Shown: piece by piece, positions 1 to 12,186 of the stretch
Layout: each line of letters opens with the position of its first letter
How positions within the stretch are numbered: position 1 is the first letter of the stretch
Origin: Bugula neritina
Lineage: Eukaryota; Bryozoa; Gymnolaemata; Cheilostomatida; Bugulidae
Assembly: GCA_964035545.1 (NCBI GenBank)
Contig: OZ037765.1
Coordinates: 4,957,698 to 5,021,697 of the forward strand
Direction of reading: 5' to 3'
Length of the DNA stretch: 64,000 bases
Translations under genes and position numbers: made by a program
The notes under the pieces: model-generated
Databases searched by the model: none
What the model was told of the DNA's origin: nothing
Seen by the model: only the letters and a program-made list of their open reading frames with translations

Positions 1-190
1 ATGCATCACATGAATTGCATACACTACATATATTACATAGTATATACATTACATAAAATATCACATACACACACTAGAACATGTATCATATAAGCTATAT
101 ACACTACATACATTACATGTATACACTACATACATTACATAGACTACATACATTACATACACTACAATACATTATATACACTACATATTA
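1..190. repeat. Degenerate tandem repeat of TACATTACA-type words
   Basis: This stretch consists of short repeated words (ATACATTACATA, ACACTACATA) in an irregular tandem array. It is low-complexity AT-rich DNA cut by the window edge. No coding signal is visible. Confidence 0.7.
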
Positions 191-723
191 TACTACATAG
201 TAAATACAATATACAAATCACGAATGAATATTTTCCACTTGTATATAATACTAAGAAAGACATTCTCATAGATTTAATGGTAAATTAGAGTGAAATATTC
301 ATAACTTCCAGTAGCCAATGCCTCATGATAAACACAGATAAAGGTCCAAAGTTACAACATGCTTCCCTCTAGCTTATGCAAAGTACAAACTTCAACCATT
401 TTCTTGTATTATTTGCTAACAGATAAATCCAAAATATTTTAGATAACACTTTCTTTGGCCAGCTATGTACATGGGCATCAAGCTTCTATGATACACCAGC
501 ATTTACCAAGTTTTGTTATTAATAAAGTAATAAATATATTCTCTAGAATGGGAGCTTATAATTTAAACGACATGCAAACATTCATTTAAAAAACTGAAAT
601 ATACAACATTTAAACATCCCATTAATATTTTTTTTCTATTCAAACATTGCTATAAGCGAACAAAAATTTGATATTGTAGATGCATTATGTGAAGTAATAT
701 TATAGCTTACCAACTGTGGCTGT

Positions 724-3700
724 TCAAGATAGAGACCAGTTGAAGAGTAAAACACTGAGAGAGACTATTCTGGTCAGCAGAGCTTGGAGGCAGGCAACTG
801 TATGAGAAAGTGAGAGCATAACAACACAGTAATATATCACCACGCTGCAATTAATCAATGTCACGCACTTACGGCTAGATCTTTCCTGTGTTTTGTACAC
901 ACAACTACTATACGTTATAAACTTTACCTGAGTATTGTATGGATTAAACGGAGATTAACAAAACATAAAGTATCATAAGACACCAGACTGGTGCAGCGAA
1001 AGAAACATATTAGCTTTACAGAGTAGATTTCAGTGTTTTAACCCTGATGCATTTGATACTAGAAAAGTTAAACATGTTTATAAAAAACAAAAGAAGCTCC
1101 AATTAAAAAATGATAAAAGATTAAATGTAAGAAGGGGGTATTTCGCAAACAATAGATTGTATAGGATGTCTACTCTCGGTGTACATATCAAGCCGACGTA
1201 CACACCACGAGTAGATATTGTTTAACTTACACCTGGTCTGTAGGTCAACCTCACTGGTGTGGGAACACGAGAGCAACTGCCTTAACTATATCTCTAATGA
1301 TATTGCAGCATTCCGAGTGAGACAGACCTTATTTACAGCGGGTTAATCCCCGATAATTCTATAAAATATTCAGCATTACGATAACCTGCCGATAAGGCCA
1401 ACTAGTCATTGCAAACTTTCTATTGCAGTCAACAGAATTTGTATATCTTATCTCGAATTAATGCAAGTGGGTAAAGATAATATTTCGAAATTAATTTGTC
1501 ACAGTATAATAATGCAGGGAACTTGCATAAAAGTCTTTGATCCATCGAGTGTTGACTAGTTTAATTATAATTATTGATCTCTACACTATATCTAACGATA
1601 TCAATGACATCTACAGCATGTCAAAATATAATAAATAGGATATCAATATTAGCTTCGAAGAAAAGTATAATTAAAATCATAATAACTCACCCAAGTCTAC
1701 TTTAGGTACACAAGCACCTGTCAAACTTGGCAGACACTTGTTGCGAAGTGACGCTAATTTTCACTATTCCAGAGTTATATAGAATATGTTAGCACCAGAG
1801 TTTTGAGCACAGGTTCAGGTGGGTAAAAAGCTAATATTATGTCAGCACATAGTCAGCATTCCATTGGAAGTAAAGACGCAGACAGTTGTGTGTTTTGTCA
1901 TCAATTGATCTCTAAACTTGTTCTAGGAACTAAAATCAAGAAACAGTTGCTGGAGAGGTTAGAGAAGCATAAAAACAGGATGCTGGCGGCTTAAGCTTGA
2001 CCATAAATCACCAATAAATGAGTTATTGAATAATCTCCAGTATTTACTTAATCCAACAATGAACTAAGATGCAATATTTACTGTTACACCAAAGTCAGCA
2101 GCTAGAACAACAATGTTGTTAACAATGATTAACATAACATTACCCACTGCAATGATAGAAAAACATAACACACTCATTATTCTAACATGATAATTGTAAA
2201 CATGAAGGTGAGATGCACTTTGAACCATGCGGAGACAATGCTAAGACATGAGGCAAAGGTGGTAGGTGCAGTAATGAAGAAATTGAGAAAAGCTTGTGTT
2301 TTAGATGAAAAATGTAACAGAAAAATGTACATGAAAAGCTGAGTTTTATTCTACTTTTTTTTAAAAATTGTATTAAAAAACTTTCTGAAACCAGCTTGGC
2401 CAACCAAACTTTAAGCAAAGTGTCAAAAATTCAATATAAGAAATAAAAAACACCAATAACTAGAAAAGCTGCCCCTAAAAAGTCAAGTTTTGATTAGATG
2501 AGAACAGGGACGGAAGGAGAAGGATAGGACAAGGAGACATGCAAGAATAAATTAACAACCTACATTTACACACAAAGGTGTTATGTTATCTGTAAAATGT
2601 ATATTAGTTTTCCAGTTATATGATAGACATATACTAAAATGCAAAAGCAGAATATTATGATTACTTGCTACAAAATTTGCATTTAGGAGGAATTTCATTA
2701 GTCTAAGTTCTTCAACTGCTTTTGCGGATTTTGGTTTGAATTGCTGATTGAAAACCTGAGAACACAACAACATTCCATATGAAGAACTGGATTTGAACAA
2801 TTTTTTACTAAAATAAACAGTTGCTTTTTACAGTTACACTCAACAAATTCTCTTTTATTCCAGAAAAACCAAAGACTGAGTCCCTTACCATGTTGGCAAC
2901 ATGGTTTGAGGGCTTCTGCTTGGAGATGCCTTTCCTGACATCACCTATGCGCTAGCGCTTATTAGGCCAGTAGACCAAAAGCTACAATCACAAACCCACT
3001 CATATATTAATATTAAAATTATTGCTGAGATATGTAATAATTATTATTAAGCCTAATAAATGTTGAACTATAAAAACTTCAATCTACTAGACAATAGTAT
3101 ATTAAGTGTATATACCTAGTTACCTACCTGGACGTAAATAAGTTCAGCTACCAACTATGACTGAAGCAGATTGCTGGAAGTTTCAGGTGACAGTACACTA
3201 ATAAATGTTATAAAAAGATCTCTACTTTGGAATGTTGCATTGTTGATTTACTAACAATGAGTTTGCTGTTCCAGAGTTGAGATTGTTGTGAATATATTAT
3301 CACAATGTAACGCTGCATATGGGTATTATTATCAAATGTAAAGGCATTATCAACTATGGCATCTGAGATACTGCAAGTATTGCATAATATTTATTCATAT
3401 TAGCTAATACTCAATGTAAATAATTTTATTATAGTATTGTGTAAAATTCTATCATAACTAGACTGTACATAGCCTATAGAGTATAGATTATAGACTATGC
3501 ATATATTTGTATTCTATCAAATTAATAGGCTTAAACAGTAGACCCAAACTGCTAGTTTATGGTTACAGCAATGTCAATATTGTTCAAAATATTAGCAGCA
3601 AAATTATTAAAACTGCATGTCAGCACATGAGCATATAAGAGAACATCACATAGGTTTATAGCTATCATCCCTGCGAGACCCCTAGTGGAAAAGGGCTTTT

Positions 3701-5691
3701 TAAAGTGGGCCAAAGGAAAATCGCCTGGAGCAGCGCAGAGTTGCTAGTCACTGAGTGCATTGGTGTGGGGAGGCAGTCTTGAGTTTGAAGTTCGGACAAT
3801 AATGCGTATGCAAATACTGTCCTCATCATCCCCAACCTGTGCTGCTTCTAGTGTTACAGGCATTTTTACTATTATAGGTAAAGAGGCAATTATGACTGAA
3901 TGCTCTCCCTAACATCACCTATGACATTACATGGGATGAACCATTGACCTTGTGTTTACCAAGCCAGTGCCCTAACCATTATAGACCACCGCTGTTGGTT
4001 TGGAGCATGATAGTTTTATTTCAGAGACAGACAACTTCTCATACTACAAGGTTTCACCAGACCTAGTAAACCTATTATTTATTTAGAAACATGGAGATAA
4101 ACTCATCAGAGGCACCACCAGACCCAGTGAATGACAATTTCTCTTCAAGTGAATCTACATTTGAAACTTCCACAGTGGTCTATGTATAAAGCTCACAAAT
4201 ATTTACTTACCATGGAATAGAATGAGGGAGAAATATTTCAATGAGGGCTCCAAAAAGAGGCGAGAATAAATAATATCAATTATGTATAGATTGTTAGAGC
4301 AGAGATTTTTCAGATTGAGTGTAGAATAGTTGATTGTCAGAAATAAACTTGATACAAAAATATTGTTTTGTTGGACTGAGATTCGTTCCCTCTTTACATA
4401 TTAAATAGCCATCATACTACATGCCAGTCAGTAGTGTTGATTGTCATTGACAGGGATACATCTGAAAAATAAGTGAAACATAAGATATGGAACGTATGAG
4501 AAGTTTCTACCTATATAACAAGACAGACCCACAGCATGCACCATGCGTGCTTCATTTAGATACTATCTACTGTAGCAGCTACTTGTGTGTACAGAAAAGA
4601 TTTGCAGAGTATTAGCTAGATAAAGATTATCACAGAAAACCAAGAAGAATTTCAGAAATTCACAACTGATAAAGTATCTCTATGGTTTAGGCTGAAGCCT
4701 CTGTTATTTAGTAAGTGATGGGATATGAATGGAAAAACAATATATTATAATCTTTGCTTTATGCAAGATCACAGTATCGCACTACTAGTTGTCTGAATTT
4801 AATTATAATTGAGAGTTATCTACACACAATTGAACATAAAAACAAGGAAAGTGTTTAAAACAGCAGAAAGTTGGAGGCCACCTAGTGCATTGGTAAGGGC
4901 TCGAGTTTGAATAGCAAGTCTATGCAAACATTGCATTCGGTGACCCCAAACTTTACGCTGCATCTAGCACTTCCCTAAAAACCATAAATTTTATAATAGA
5001 TTGAGGTCCAATATACCAGGTGAAATCATCATGTAAGTGAACAATATGTAAAAGCAATAGCATGAATGGACATTGACAACAGACTACTTTTGTCTGATCA
5101 ATGGAATCGTTCAATGGCAGTACTGTGGTTTTGCACGATGAACAATGAACTGAATTTCATTACTACTTAGCAGCATTGTGGAGAATGCAGATTTAGTATA
5201 ACGCAACATAAACATACGTGACTTTTTGTTCAGTAAAATATGCATTCTGCTTAAGCACATTTATTTATTTTGTGCAACAGCCGTGAAAATTTCATGTAAC
5301 AATATTTTACTCAACTGGCACGTTATCTTAGCTGCTGTGTTTACATATTTAGGCTGAATGCTGCGCTTTGAATTGAAAACAAAAGGTATAATATTTATTC
5401 ATAGCCTAAAATATCTTAAATAAAACTTTTCTAAACACACCACCCCTTCAACATCTAATAAAAACTAAGGTTCTTACAGATTTTTATACCATAAAATGCT
5501 TTGATTATCAAACAACACAACTAGCTTTCAAAGATCAACAAATATTTTTATCAACTGAAAATATCCATTCTAAAGTTCGGTCTCCATAATGACTTTACCC
5601 AGCCATCAGTTAAAATCACACGAAATTAAATTTAGAGAAATAAGTTATACAGCCTTACCTGCTCAAGATTTCTTGGTCTATAAATTAGCAT
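724..5691 (-). CDS. Tentative four-exon small protein gene, function unknown
   Basis: A possible minus-strand gene of 86 residues. Exons: 5659-5691 (ATG start), 2665-2755, 1691-1753 and 724-797 (TGA stop). All three introns are GT-AG and the codon phases agree (phases 0, 1 and 1). The peptide starts MLIYRPRNLEQ. Exon 2 gives a charged segment containing KPKSAKAVEELRLMKFLLN, which reads like coding sequence and could be helical. Exon 4 ends in a hydrophobic stretch that could be a C-terminal membrane segment. I do not recognise the family. The last exon has a second open frame, so its reading is the weakest part. Introns are 0.9-2.9 kb, longer than most others here, so the model may miss exons or be chance. 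Confidence 0.3.
2885..3000 (-). repeat. SINE fragment, reverse orientation
   Basis: Read on the minus strand, this contains GGTGATGTCAGGAAAGGCAT. The same core (GGTGATGTTAGGAAGAGCAT and variants) recurs at 10.8, 14.2, 44.4 and 49.6 kb. Only part of the element is recognisable. Confidence 0.5.
3664..4010 (-). repeat. tRNA-derived SINE, reverse orientation, with a second repeat inside
   Basis: On the minus strand the 5' end (about 4010-3930) is tRNA-like: TGGTCTATAATGGTTAGGGC, then a B-box-like AATGGTTCATCCCA. It is followed by the core GGTGATGTTAGGGAGAGCAT and the family 3' end (AAGCCCTTTTCC near 3690). About 3720-3860 does not belong to this family. It resembles 4871-4985 (shared GTGCATTGGT, GAGTTTGAA, TATGCAAA), so a second repeat family seems to have inserted into the first. 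Confidence 0.6.
4871..4990 (+). repeat. Second short dispersed repeat family
   Basis: Contains GTGCATTGGTAAGGGCTCGA, GAGTTTGAA and CTATGCAAACATTGCATTCG, matching the segment at about 3740-3830. The GAGTTTGAA word may be a decayed tRNA-type B box. Both copies are degenerate. Confidence 0.4.
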
Positions 5692-7985
5692 GCTGTGTTT
5701 TGGTTAGCAGACATCAATGTGAAACCTAAAGCAAAATATTACAGTAATTGCTCCCATAAGATTTGTATGTTAATAAACGCAATCATATCAAAGCTTGGAT
5801 AGTATAAAACCATTTAAAATGCTCAAGTGTGTTTCGTACTATAACAGGTTTAGTCTATAGCATAAAAGTGCATTGACCTACTACATTATACTTATTATAT
5901 AGCAAACAAAACTTTGGAAAATCTATAAAAGTTTAAGTGTTCTAAGCACTATGAACACAATCTAAGAAAATAAACAGGAAAAAAGTGTTAAATTATGCAC
6001 TATTCACAGGAGCTAATAATATTAAACTGATATATCTATGAAGTATGAACTGTGCTATGAACAAATGTGCATTTGTTTTGCAGAAGAGAATAACTTCAAA
6101 AAAGTTAGCAAGTTGTTGACAAAAAGGGAGTGGATAATTTCTAATTAAGTAAACAAAATTTTATAATGCTAAATTTTCGCTAAATTGACTTTTGATTTCA
6201 ACTGATGGTATTTCAATTTTTATTAATACAAGTTGGATAGATTATTACCTTGTATTACAATTGGCTTATTTGCATATATATTTTAAAAGCATACCGTTTA
6301 CTTGTGTTTTACATAAATTAAAAAGACAGCTATTGTAAAATAATAATAAAATAGAATGAAAATATTTATTAACATAATTTACGTAAAACAGCAAATCAAT
6401 TTTCATACACCTGACTATTTTTCTAAATATTCATTCAATAAGGCTTTTGTGTTGCATTATCCATCAATCACAAATTACCAATGCTAAAAACAGCTTCCAT
6501 GGTTATGTGTTAAAAATTAAATTAGGCAAAACTATAGTGTTTTATCTACTTAGGCATACAAATTAGTTAGTTTCAGTTGCCTACCTTTTTATCAATTGCC
6601 TAAATAATTTTTAGTTATGTACTAAGCTTAAAATAAAAATTAAATTTAATACATGTATGTAATAGATAAATAAATTACAAAACAAAATACAGATCTAAAG
6701 CGAAAATAGGTGAGAAACCTGTAACAGTTTCCGAATAGCTTAAAATTGCTTACTGATACAAATATATATTTAGCTTTGCATATACCTTTTACTTATATTA
6801 ACGAAAAACTATAAAATTATATTGGTTGCTTTCCTTAAGGCAATAAAAATTTGACTATTTTAACTGTTAACATGGACTACATTTTCAAATTATTCAATAA
6901 TATATATCTTTTATGAAAAAAATACTGATACTTGAAAAACAAGCCATTCTAAGCATCAAATAGTTTTAACCAATTCTAAACCTGCATGTGCAGGTATCAC
7001 AGTACAGTTTAATCATTTTTATTTAAACATAATATTGTTTTTGTACTTTACAATAGCTCTAAATTTTTAAATTAACAATTTAAAAAAAACTCTAAACTTT
7101 TAGACTATGGGCTGCAATTGTAAGCCTCCATAACCTACACAGATTGAACACTTCTTAGCAAATCAGAAGTAGAGTACCGTACAAGCGCTCAATGTGATTC
7201 TTAGGCTACAATTTAGACTCAGCTGTGGCTTGAATCTAGTTTGCTTGACAACGCTGCAAACCTTTTGCACAGAATTTGTCTGCACTGTTGGTTCACTTGT
7301 GTGGCCGTATTCCAAAATATGCTTAGCTAGAATTTCTTCTTATTGATTAATATAAATATGTAGTACAGCACCCTGCCCTTGAATACACACTGAAAGTGTA
7401 TACCATGTGTATGATAGCTTACCAATGCTATTAGTTGATGACAATAAATATACTGCTCAGCTAAAATGCAACCTATCCCTATGAATGTGTAAAGTCGGCT
7501 TAATTGGTATAAAACATTAAATCAACTAATTATTGTGTGATAGACGTTTTTAACTCTACAGTATGATATGCTAGTGTGACTCTTACATAGATTCAGTGGT
7601 GCAGACATTCACAAGGTGAGTTTTCTAATGAATCTCACTACTGGTAATTGTCCAACGATTGCTATCATTATTACTTACTATCCTTTTGAGTAACTTAGCA
7701 GCAGGACTAGACCTAGTATCAAAGCAAATTAACTATATTTCTTACAGTTGCTAATAACTATAGGCGTCACTATCAATCAGTATAATAATGATAATATAAA
7801 TAATAATTAAAAACAATCAATATATAATACAAAATTATTATACCTATTTAGTATTAGCAACAAATAAAAATATTTACACCACAATGATACTACTACTAGT
7901 AACCTAGAGTGAAAATCAAAACGATTAGCTGATGATGCAATTCAAGTTTCACATTGATGATTGAAAGATTTAGTTCGCACAGCTA
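5692..7985. other. AT-rich non-coding stretch
   Basis: No open frame of convincing coding character, no RNA gene and no clear mobile element were found on either strand. It may be upstream sequence of the tentative small gene to the left. Confidence 0.5.
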
Positions 7986-9240
7986 AGTCTAACGAGTATC
8001 AGTATGAGTCTCATTATCACTATGAGTTTGACTATAGTCTATAGTCTATAAGTATAAGTATCATTTACATTATCATTATGATTATCACTATCAGTATCAG
8101 TATGAGTATGACTATGAGACTGAGTAAATCAATATCAAAATGTTACAAGTTTGAGTTTCTCATCTTCTAAGTCAAAATATTTTTTCGAAATTTTACTCTC
8201 GTCACTAGCAAAAATTAAAAAAATTAACTTAAATGTAACATTAGTAGAGCTATAGTGGCAGAGCAACAGCATTGGTACTGAACCTAGGGCTGAAAGTGAA
8301 TGTTCGAATTGTTGTAGCATAGGTGATTGAATAAGAATGTGCCAAAGTGAAACTACAAGGTTCGCTCACTTGATTGTATACATGCTATATTAAACTCAAC
8401 CAATGAGGGCAGATTTCACGAATCGATTATAACCAATCAAGAAGATGGTGTTGCGTTTTTGGCTGTGAGAAAAAGAAAGATTCAATCCATTTTATTCGAT
8501 GAGTTTAGAATACGCCCATACCCAATCGATAATTAAAACTAAAAACAGCTAGAGTACAAACTCCTTCTTGCACGTTCCTGTCGGATACATTTCAATTTCC
8601 ATAGACATCCTGTAATGTCACACTGACACTGAATTAGAATACATTTCCAGGTTATACTCATACTGATACTCACACTCACAGCCCGGTCACAGAATAATCA
8701 TAATGAAATAATAATCTAACTCATAATGATAGTTATAATTATCATAATGATAATCATATAATATGAATATTAATAATATTAATACTAATACTAATACTAA
8801 TAGTAATACTATTACTATAACTATTAGTATTACTAATAGTATTAGTATTACATTAGTAATAATTATACTAATAGTATAAGTATTACTATTACTATTAGTA
8901 TTAGTTATTACTTATACTTATACTTATAGTTATAGTTATTAAATTTATTTATGATCAAAATCATAATGATAATCATAATGATTAAATAACTATAAGTATA
9001 AGTGATAATATTAATGGTAACGTCTAATGATGAACATATTAAATATAATAAATAATATAATAAATTAGATTAATATTATAATGATATATATTTTAATTTA
9101 TATAACATATTATTTATTAATAATATTATATAATTTAATACAGATGTTCAGTCTCATGGCTCATGCTTAGTACAAGTACGAGTATCACTATCAGTAACTG
9201 CTATGAGTATGACTATCACTATGGGCATGATTTTAGAGTA
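7985..9240. repeat. Degenerate trinucleotide-word tracts
   Basis: Long runs built from ATT/AGT/ATC/TAT words: GTATCAGTATGAGTCTCATT near 8000-8130, TACTAATAGTAATACTATT near 8760-8930, and CATAATGATAATCATAATG near 8950-8990. The sequence keeps a 3-bp rhythm but is not a pure microsatellite. Similar tracts occur at 23.6-23.8, 37.1-37.65 and 38.3-38.5 kb. About 8135-8640 is ordinary non-repetitive DNA between tracts. Confidence 0.7.
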
Positions 9241-9255
9241 TTACTATTAGTAGTA

Positions 9256-9360
9256 TTACTGTGCCTCATTTGAGTGATTTAACCAAGTCCTTAACCAGTT
9301 TTAACAAAAACCCTTTACATCAGGGGTTTCTCACAGGGATAACTTTGCGTGACTAGTATT
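9256..9360 (+). repeat. Truncated SINE, 3' part only
   Basis: Matches the 3' half of the SINE at 10.7 kb: CTGTGCCTCATTTGAGTGAT, AAGTCCTTAACC, ATCAGGGGTTTCTCACAGGG. The tRNA-like head is missing. Confidence 0.6.
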
Positions 9361-10705
9361 ACTAGCATTAGATTCAGTATGAGTATCAGTACGAGTATGA
9401 TACTGATAATGATAGTGAGACGGTAGTGTATGTAACTTTTATGCTAGTGTGAGCTGTAATGCTGATGGAATTAAATAAATTGTGAGCTTTCTAATATAAT
9501 ATGGCCCAAAAACCCTTAAGTTTATTATTATAAATCAATTAATTTTACACTCGTTGTGATTGTTGAGCTTGAAATTAAACTAGATTTTACTGTAGCCTGA
9601 TATTTATATTGCTTGGTATTAAATATAATAGTAATATAAAGCAATTATGTTTATTAAAGCTAGGGCCACATGGAGCAGAAAATCAGGTACAAGAGTTAAT
9701 TGTCTGTTGGCTTTACCACCATGTTATAAATTATTTCATTTTAAAACATCACTTGCTATTTTCAGTGACTGGACTAAAAGCATGAAACAGAAACTAAAAA
9801 ACTGGTTCTTTAAATAGTGTTCAGTTAATAAGATCACTACCTCATAAACTTTTCACAGTATCCATTTAGCATTTTTACCCCATGAAATCTGCACAAAACA
9901 TCCCATTTTGCTCTATGTTGATCTAGCTTAATTTAAGCTGATGTTGTTTCTGCTATACTAGTAATAAGCTGCCTTAAACACCATTAGTTGCACCAAATTA
10001 CATTCTAGTCCCTTAAATTTTTATATTTATTATAATTATACTCAGTTTTATACTTATTGTAGTACTGATTATTAAGTTTTACTTTTACCTTTATAATATT
10101 TTTAATAATTAATCGGCAACTATGTTGAAAGTAAATCAGTCATTTTTATTGATTCCCAAATAAAAATGAAAGTTTGATTTGATATGGAATTTGCCTTTCC
10201 AAATTCTATAATTTCTGCATTTTAGTTTTTGTTGCAAACAACAAAGCTAATACTCATATCTAATCTTGAATTTTTATGAACATTTTATATTTAAAGTCTT
10301 GGTATTAGCACCTAGTTTTAACATTCATATTGGTAAGTTGGTTACATGTCTTAAAATTTATCTATGACTATTTGTAATATTAAATTTGTTTGTCATTCTT
10401 ATTATTAATCATAGTTGTAATTATCAAAAACGTTAACTGCTGGGACAATTTTGACTATCTTTAAAACTTCAATGATTTAAAGCAATCATGATTACATAAT
10501 TATCGAACCATTGTGATGTAATTATAAAAATATGTGAATGTGATTAGGCCAGTGTCATATAAACATTAAATTAACAATTAGCTAGTAAAGAGCTTTGCCA
10601 ATTATTGACTGTTTAAAAATTGCATGTACTTGAGTTTTTTTGTTCAACTTGAATAAAGGTTTTATGATACATGTTTATCCTGTGTTGACTCAGGATTTGA
10701 TAGTG
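9361..10705. other. AT-rich non-coding stretch
   Basis: No gene, RNA or element could be supported here. Confidence 0.5.
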
Positions 10706-10708
10706 TAA

Positions 10709-10930
10709 TAAGGGAGCAGCCATGGTCTAGGGGTTAGAGCGTTTGGCTTGAGAAACACGAAGTCATGGGTTAAAACCCCAGTAAAGGCCATTGGTGATGT
10801 TAGGAAGAGCATCCAGTCATAATTACTTCTGTGCCTCATCTGAATAAGTCCTTAGCCCGCTTTAAAAATCCCTTCTATCAGGGGTTTCTCACAGGGATAG
10901 TGACTATGAACTTTCGTGAGTTTTTTTATT
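10709..10930 (+). repeat. tRNA-derived SINE, best full-length copy
   Basis: The head is tRNA-like. An A-box region (TGGTCTAGGGGTTAGAGC) lies at about 10723-10740, and a B-box-like GGGTTAAAACCCC follows at about 10768. Next come the family core (GGTGATGTTAGGAAGAGCAT), a conserved 3' body (ATCAGGGGTTTCTCACAGGG) and a T-rich end near 10920. Related copies lie at about 2.9, 3.7, 9.3, 14.2, 44.4 and 49.6 kb. Promoter boxes plus a non-tRNA body indicate a Pol III retroposon, not a tRNA gene. Confidence 0.75.
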
Positions 10931-12186
10931 TAATAGTAATTAGTAGTAATTAGTATTTAATGTAATTAGTAGTAAAACGACTTCAACTGGCAATAATGGT
11001 GTTGTATCTAAATGTAGCTATTGTATGTAGCAAAAAAATTCTTTTAAATATTTACACTTGTAAATTATTTATTAGCTATTTCACTTTTTTTGGTGATATG
11101 ATTCACCTCCTATTTGTCATCAAGTGAAATTAAATACGTGACTTGGTGCCCATAGATTTTATTATTTTGACATAAAACTTGATGAATAACAAACAAATTA
11201 AATAGTCAAGTTGCTTTTTACATCACAAAGTGTATTAAAAGCTTAGCCTGTGTGATCTCTGCCTATAGTATTGAAGTAAGTCAATATAAAACTGCTTTAA
11301 AAATTTGAGTTAGCCACATATTTTTGACTAGGTTTGTACCAGCAAATATGCAACCCCTGGGCTATACATGCATATTTATACGGAGGAGTATGTTAGGATT
11401 ATCTATAAGGCTCTACCAGTATGCTGAGCTAAACTTTAGGTCATCGTACATTGTAGTGTGTGGTTACCAGGGAGTAAATGTTTAAGGAGCAATCTTAATG
11501 ACATAAATTCATGTACCATATACATACTGTATTTTCAGCATAGTCATTCAATTTATATTAAAACATCATTTATATTATAGCGCTATACATATTATAGCAA
11601 TTTCCATTCTACAACATAATTTATGTCATAACATTATATATATATATATATTATAGCACTATTTGTATTATAGCACTACTTATAATATAACATTTTTTAT
11701 ATTACAACACCTTTCGATGGAGAATATTCTTCTATTACTTTGACTTGTTTGTGCTATTCTAAAACAGCCAATGTTTATAGTTAACATAATTTTTAAACTA
11801 ATGAATTCAACCCTTTACTTGAACCAAGATGTCAAGCTTGCGTTATTTCAGGAAGCATGAAACTGTTTGAGAACTAGTTATTCTGTTAGACTGGCAGCAT
11901 AATGTAAACAATGCTACTCATTGTATCCTTGTGTTGACATATGAGAGCTGGTCTGTTTCTAATCATTAGCGTTTATTATTTTCAAAACAAAGGCAACCGT
12001 GAGTTATTATGAGTTGTTACTTAGATTGTTATTTTTAGTAAAACTGTAAAACTAATAAGAAGTCATGTATTTTTAGATTAAATCTCTGATCCTAAAGTGG
12101 CAGGGTTTTATATTCTATAAATAAAGAGGTTAGTTAGAGGACACCATATTTTACCATGAATGTATAAAGAAGACCACTCTACCAGT
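10931..12186. other. Region upstream of the Rab gene
   Basis: AT-rich. About 11530-11705 holds a degenerate array of TATTATAGCACTA-type words and a short (TA)n run near 11636. I see no gene. It presumably includes the promoter and 5' UTR of the Rab gene, but no core promoter motif stands out. Confidence 0.5.

Noticed and set aside
4091-4189. A short plus-strand frame starting MEINSSEAPPDPV
   Set aside because: It reads like coding sequence, but it is only 32 residues, isolated, with no splice partner or family match. Chance is as likely.
10709-10790. A tRNA gene
   Set aside because: It has A- and B-box-like motifs, but no closed cloverleaf or acceptor stem is visible and the sequence continues into a repeated SINE body.
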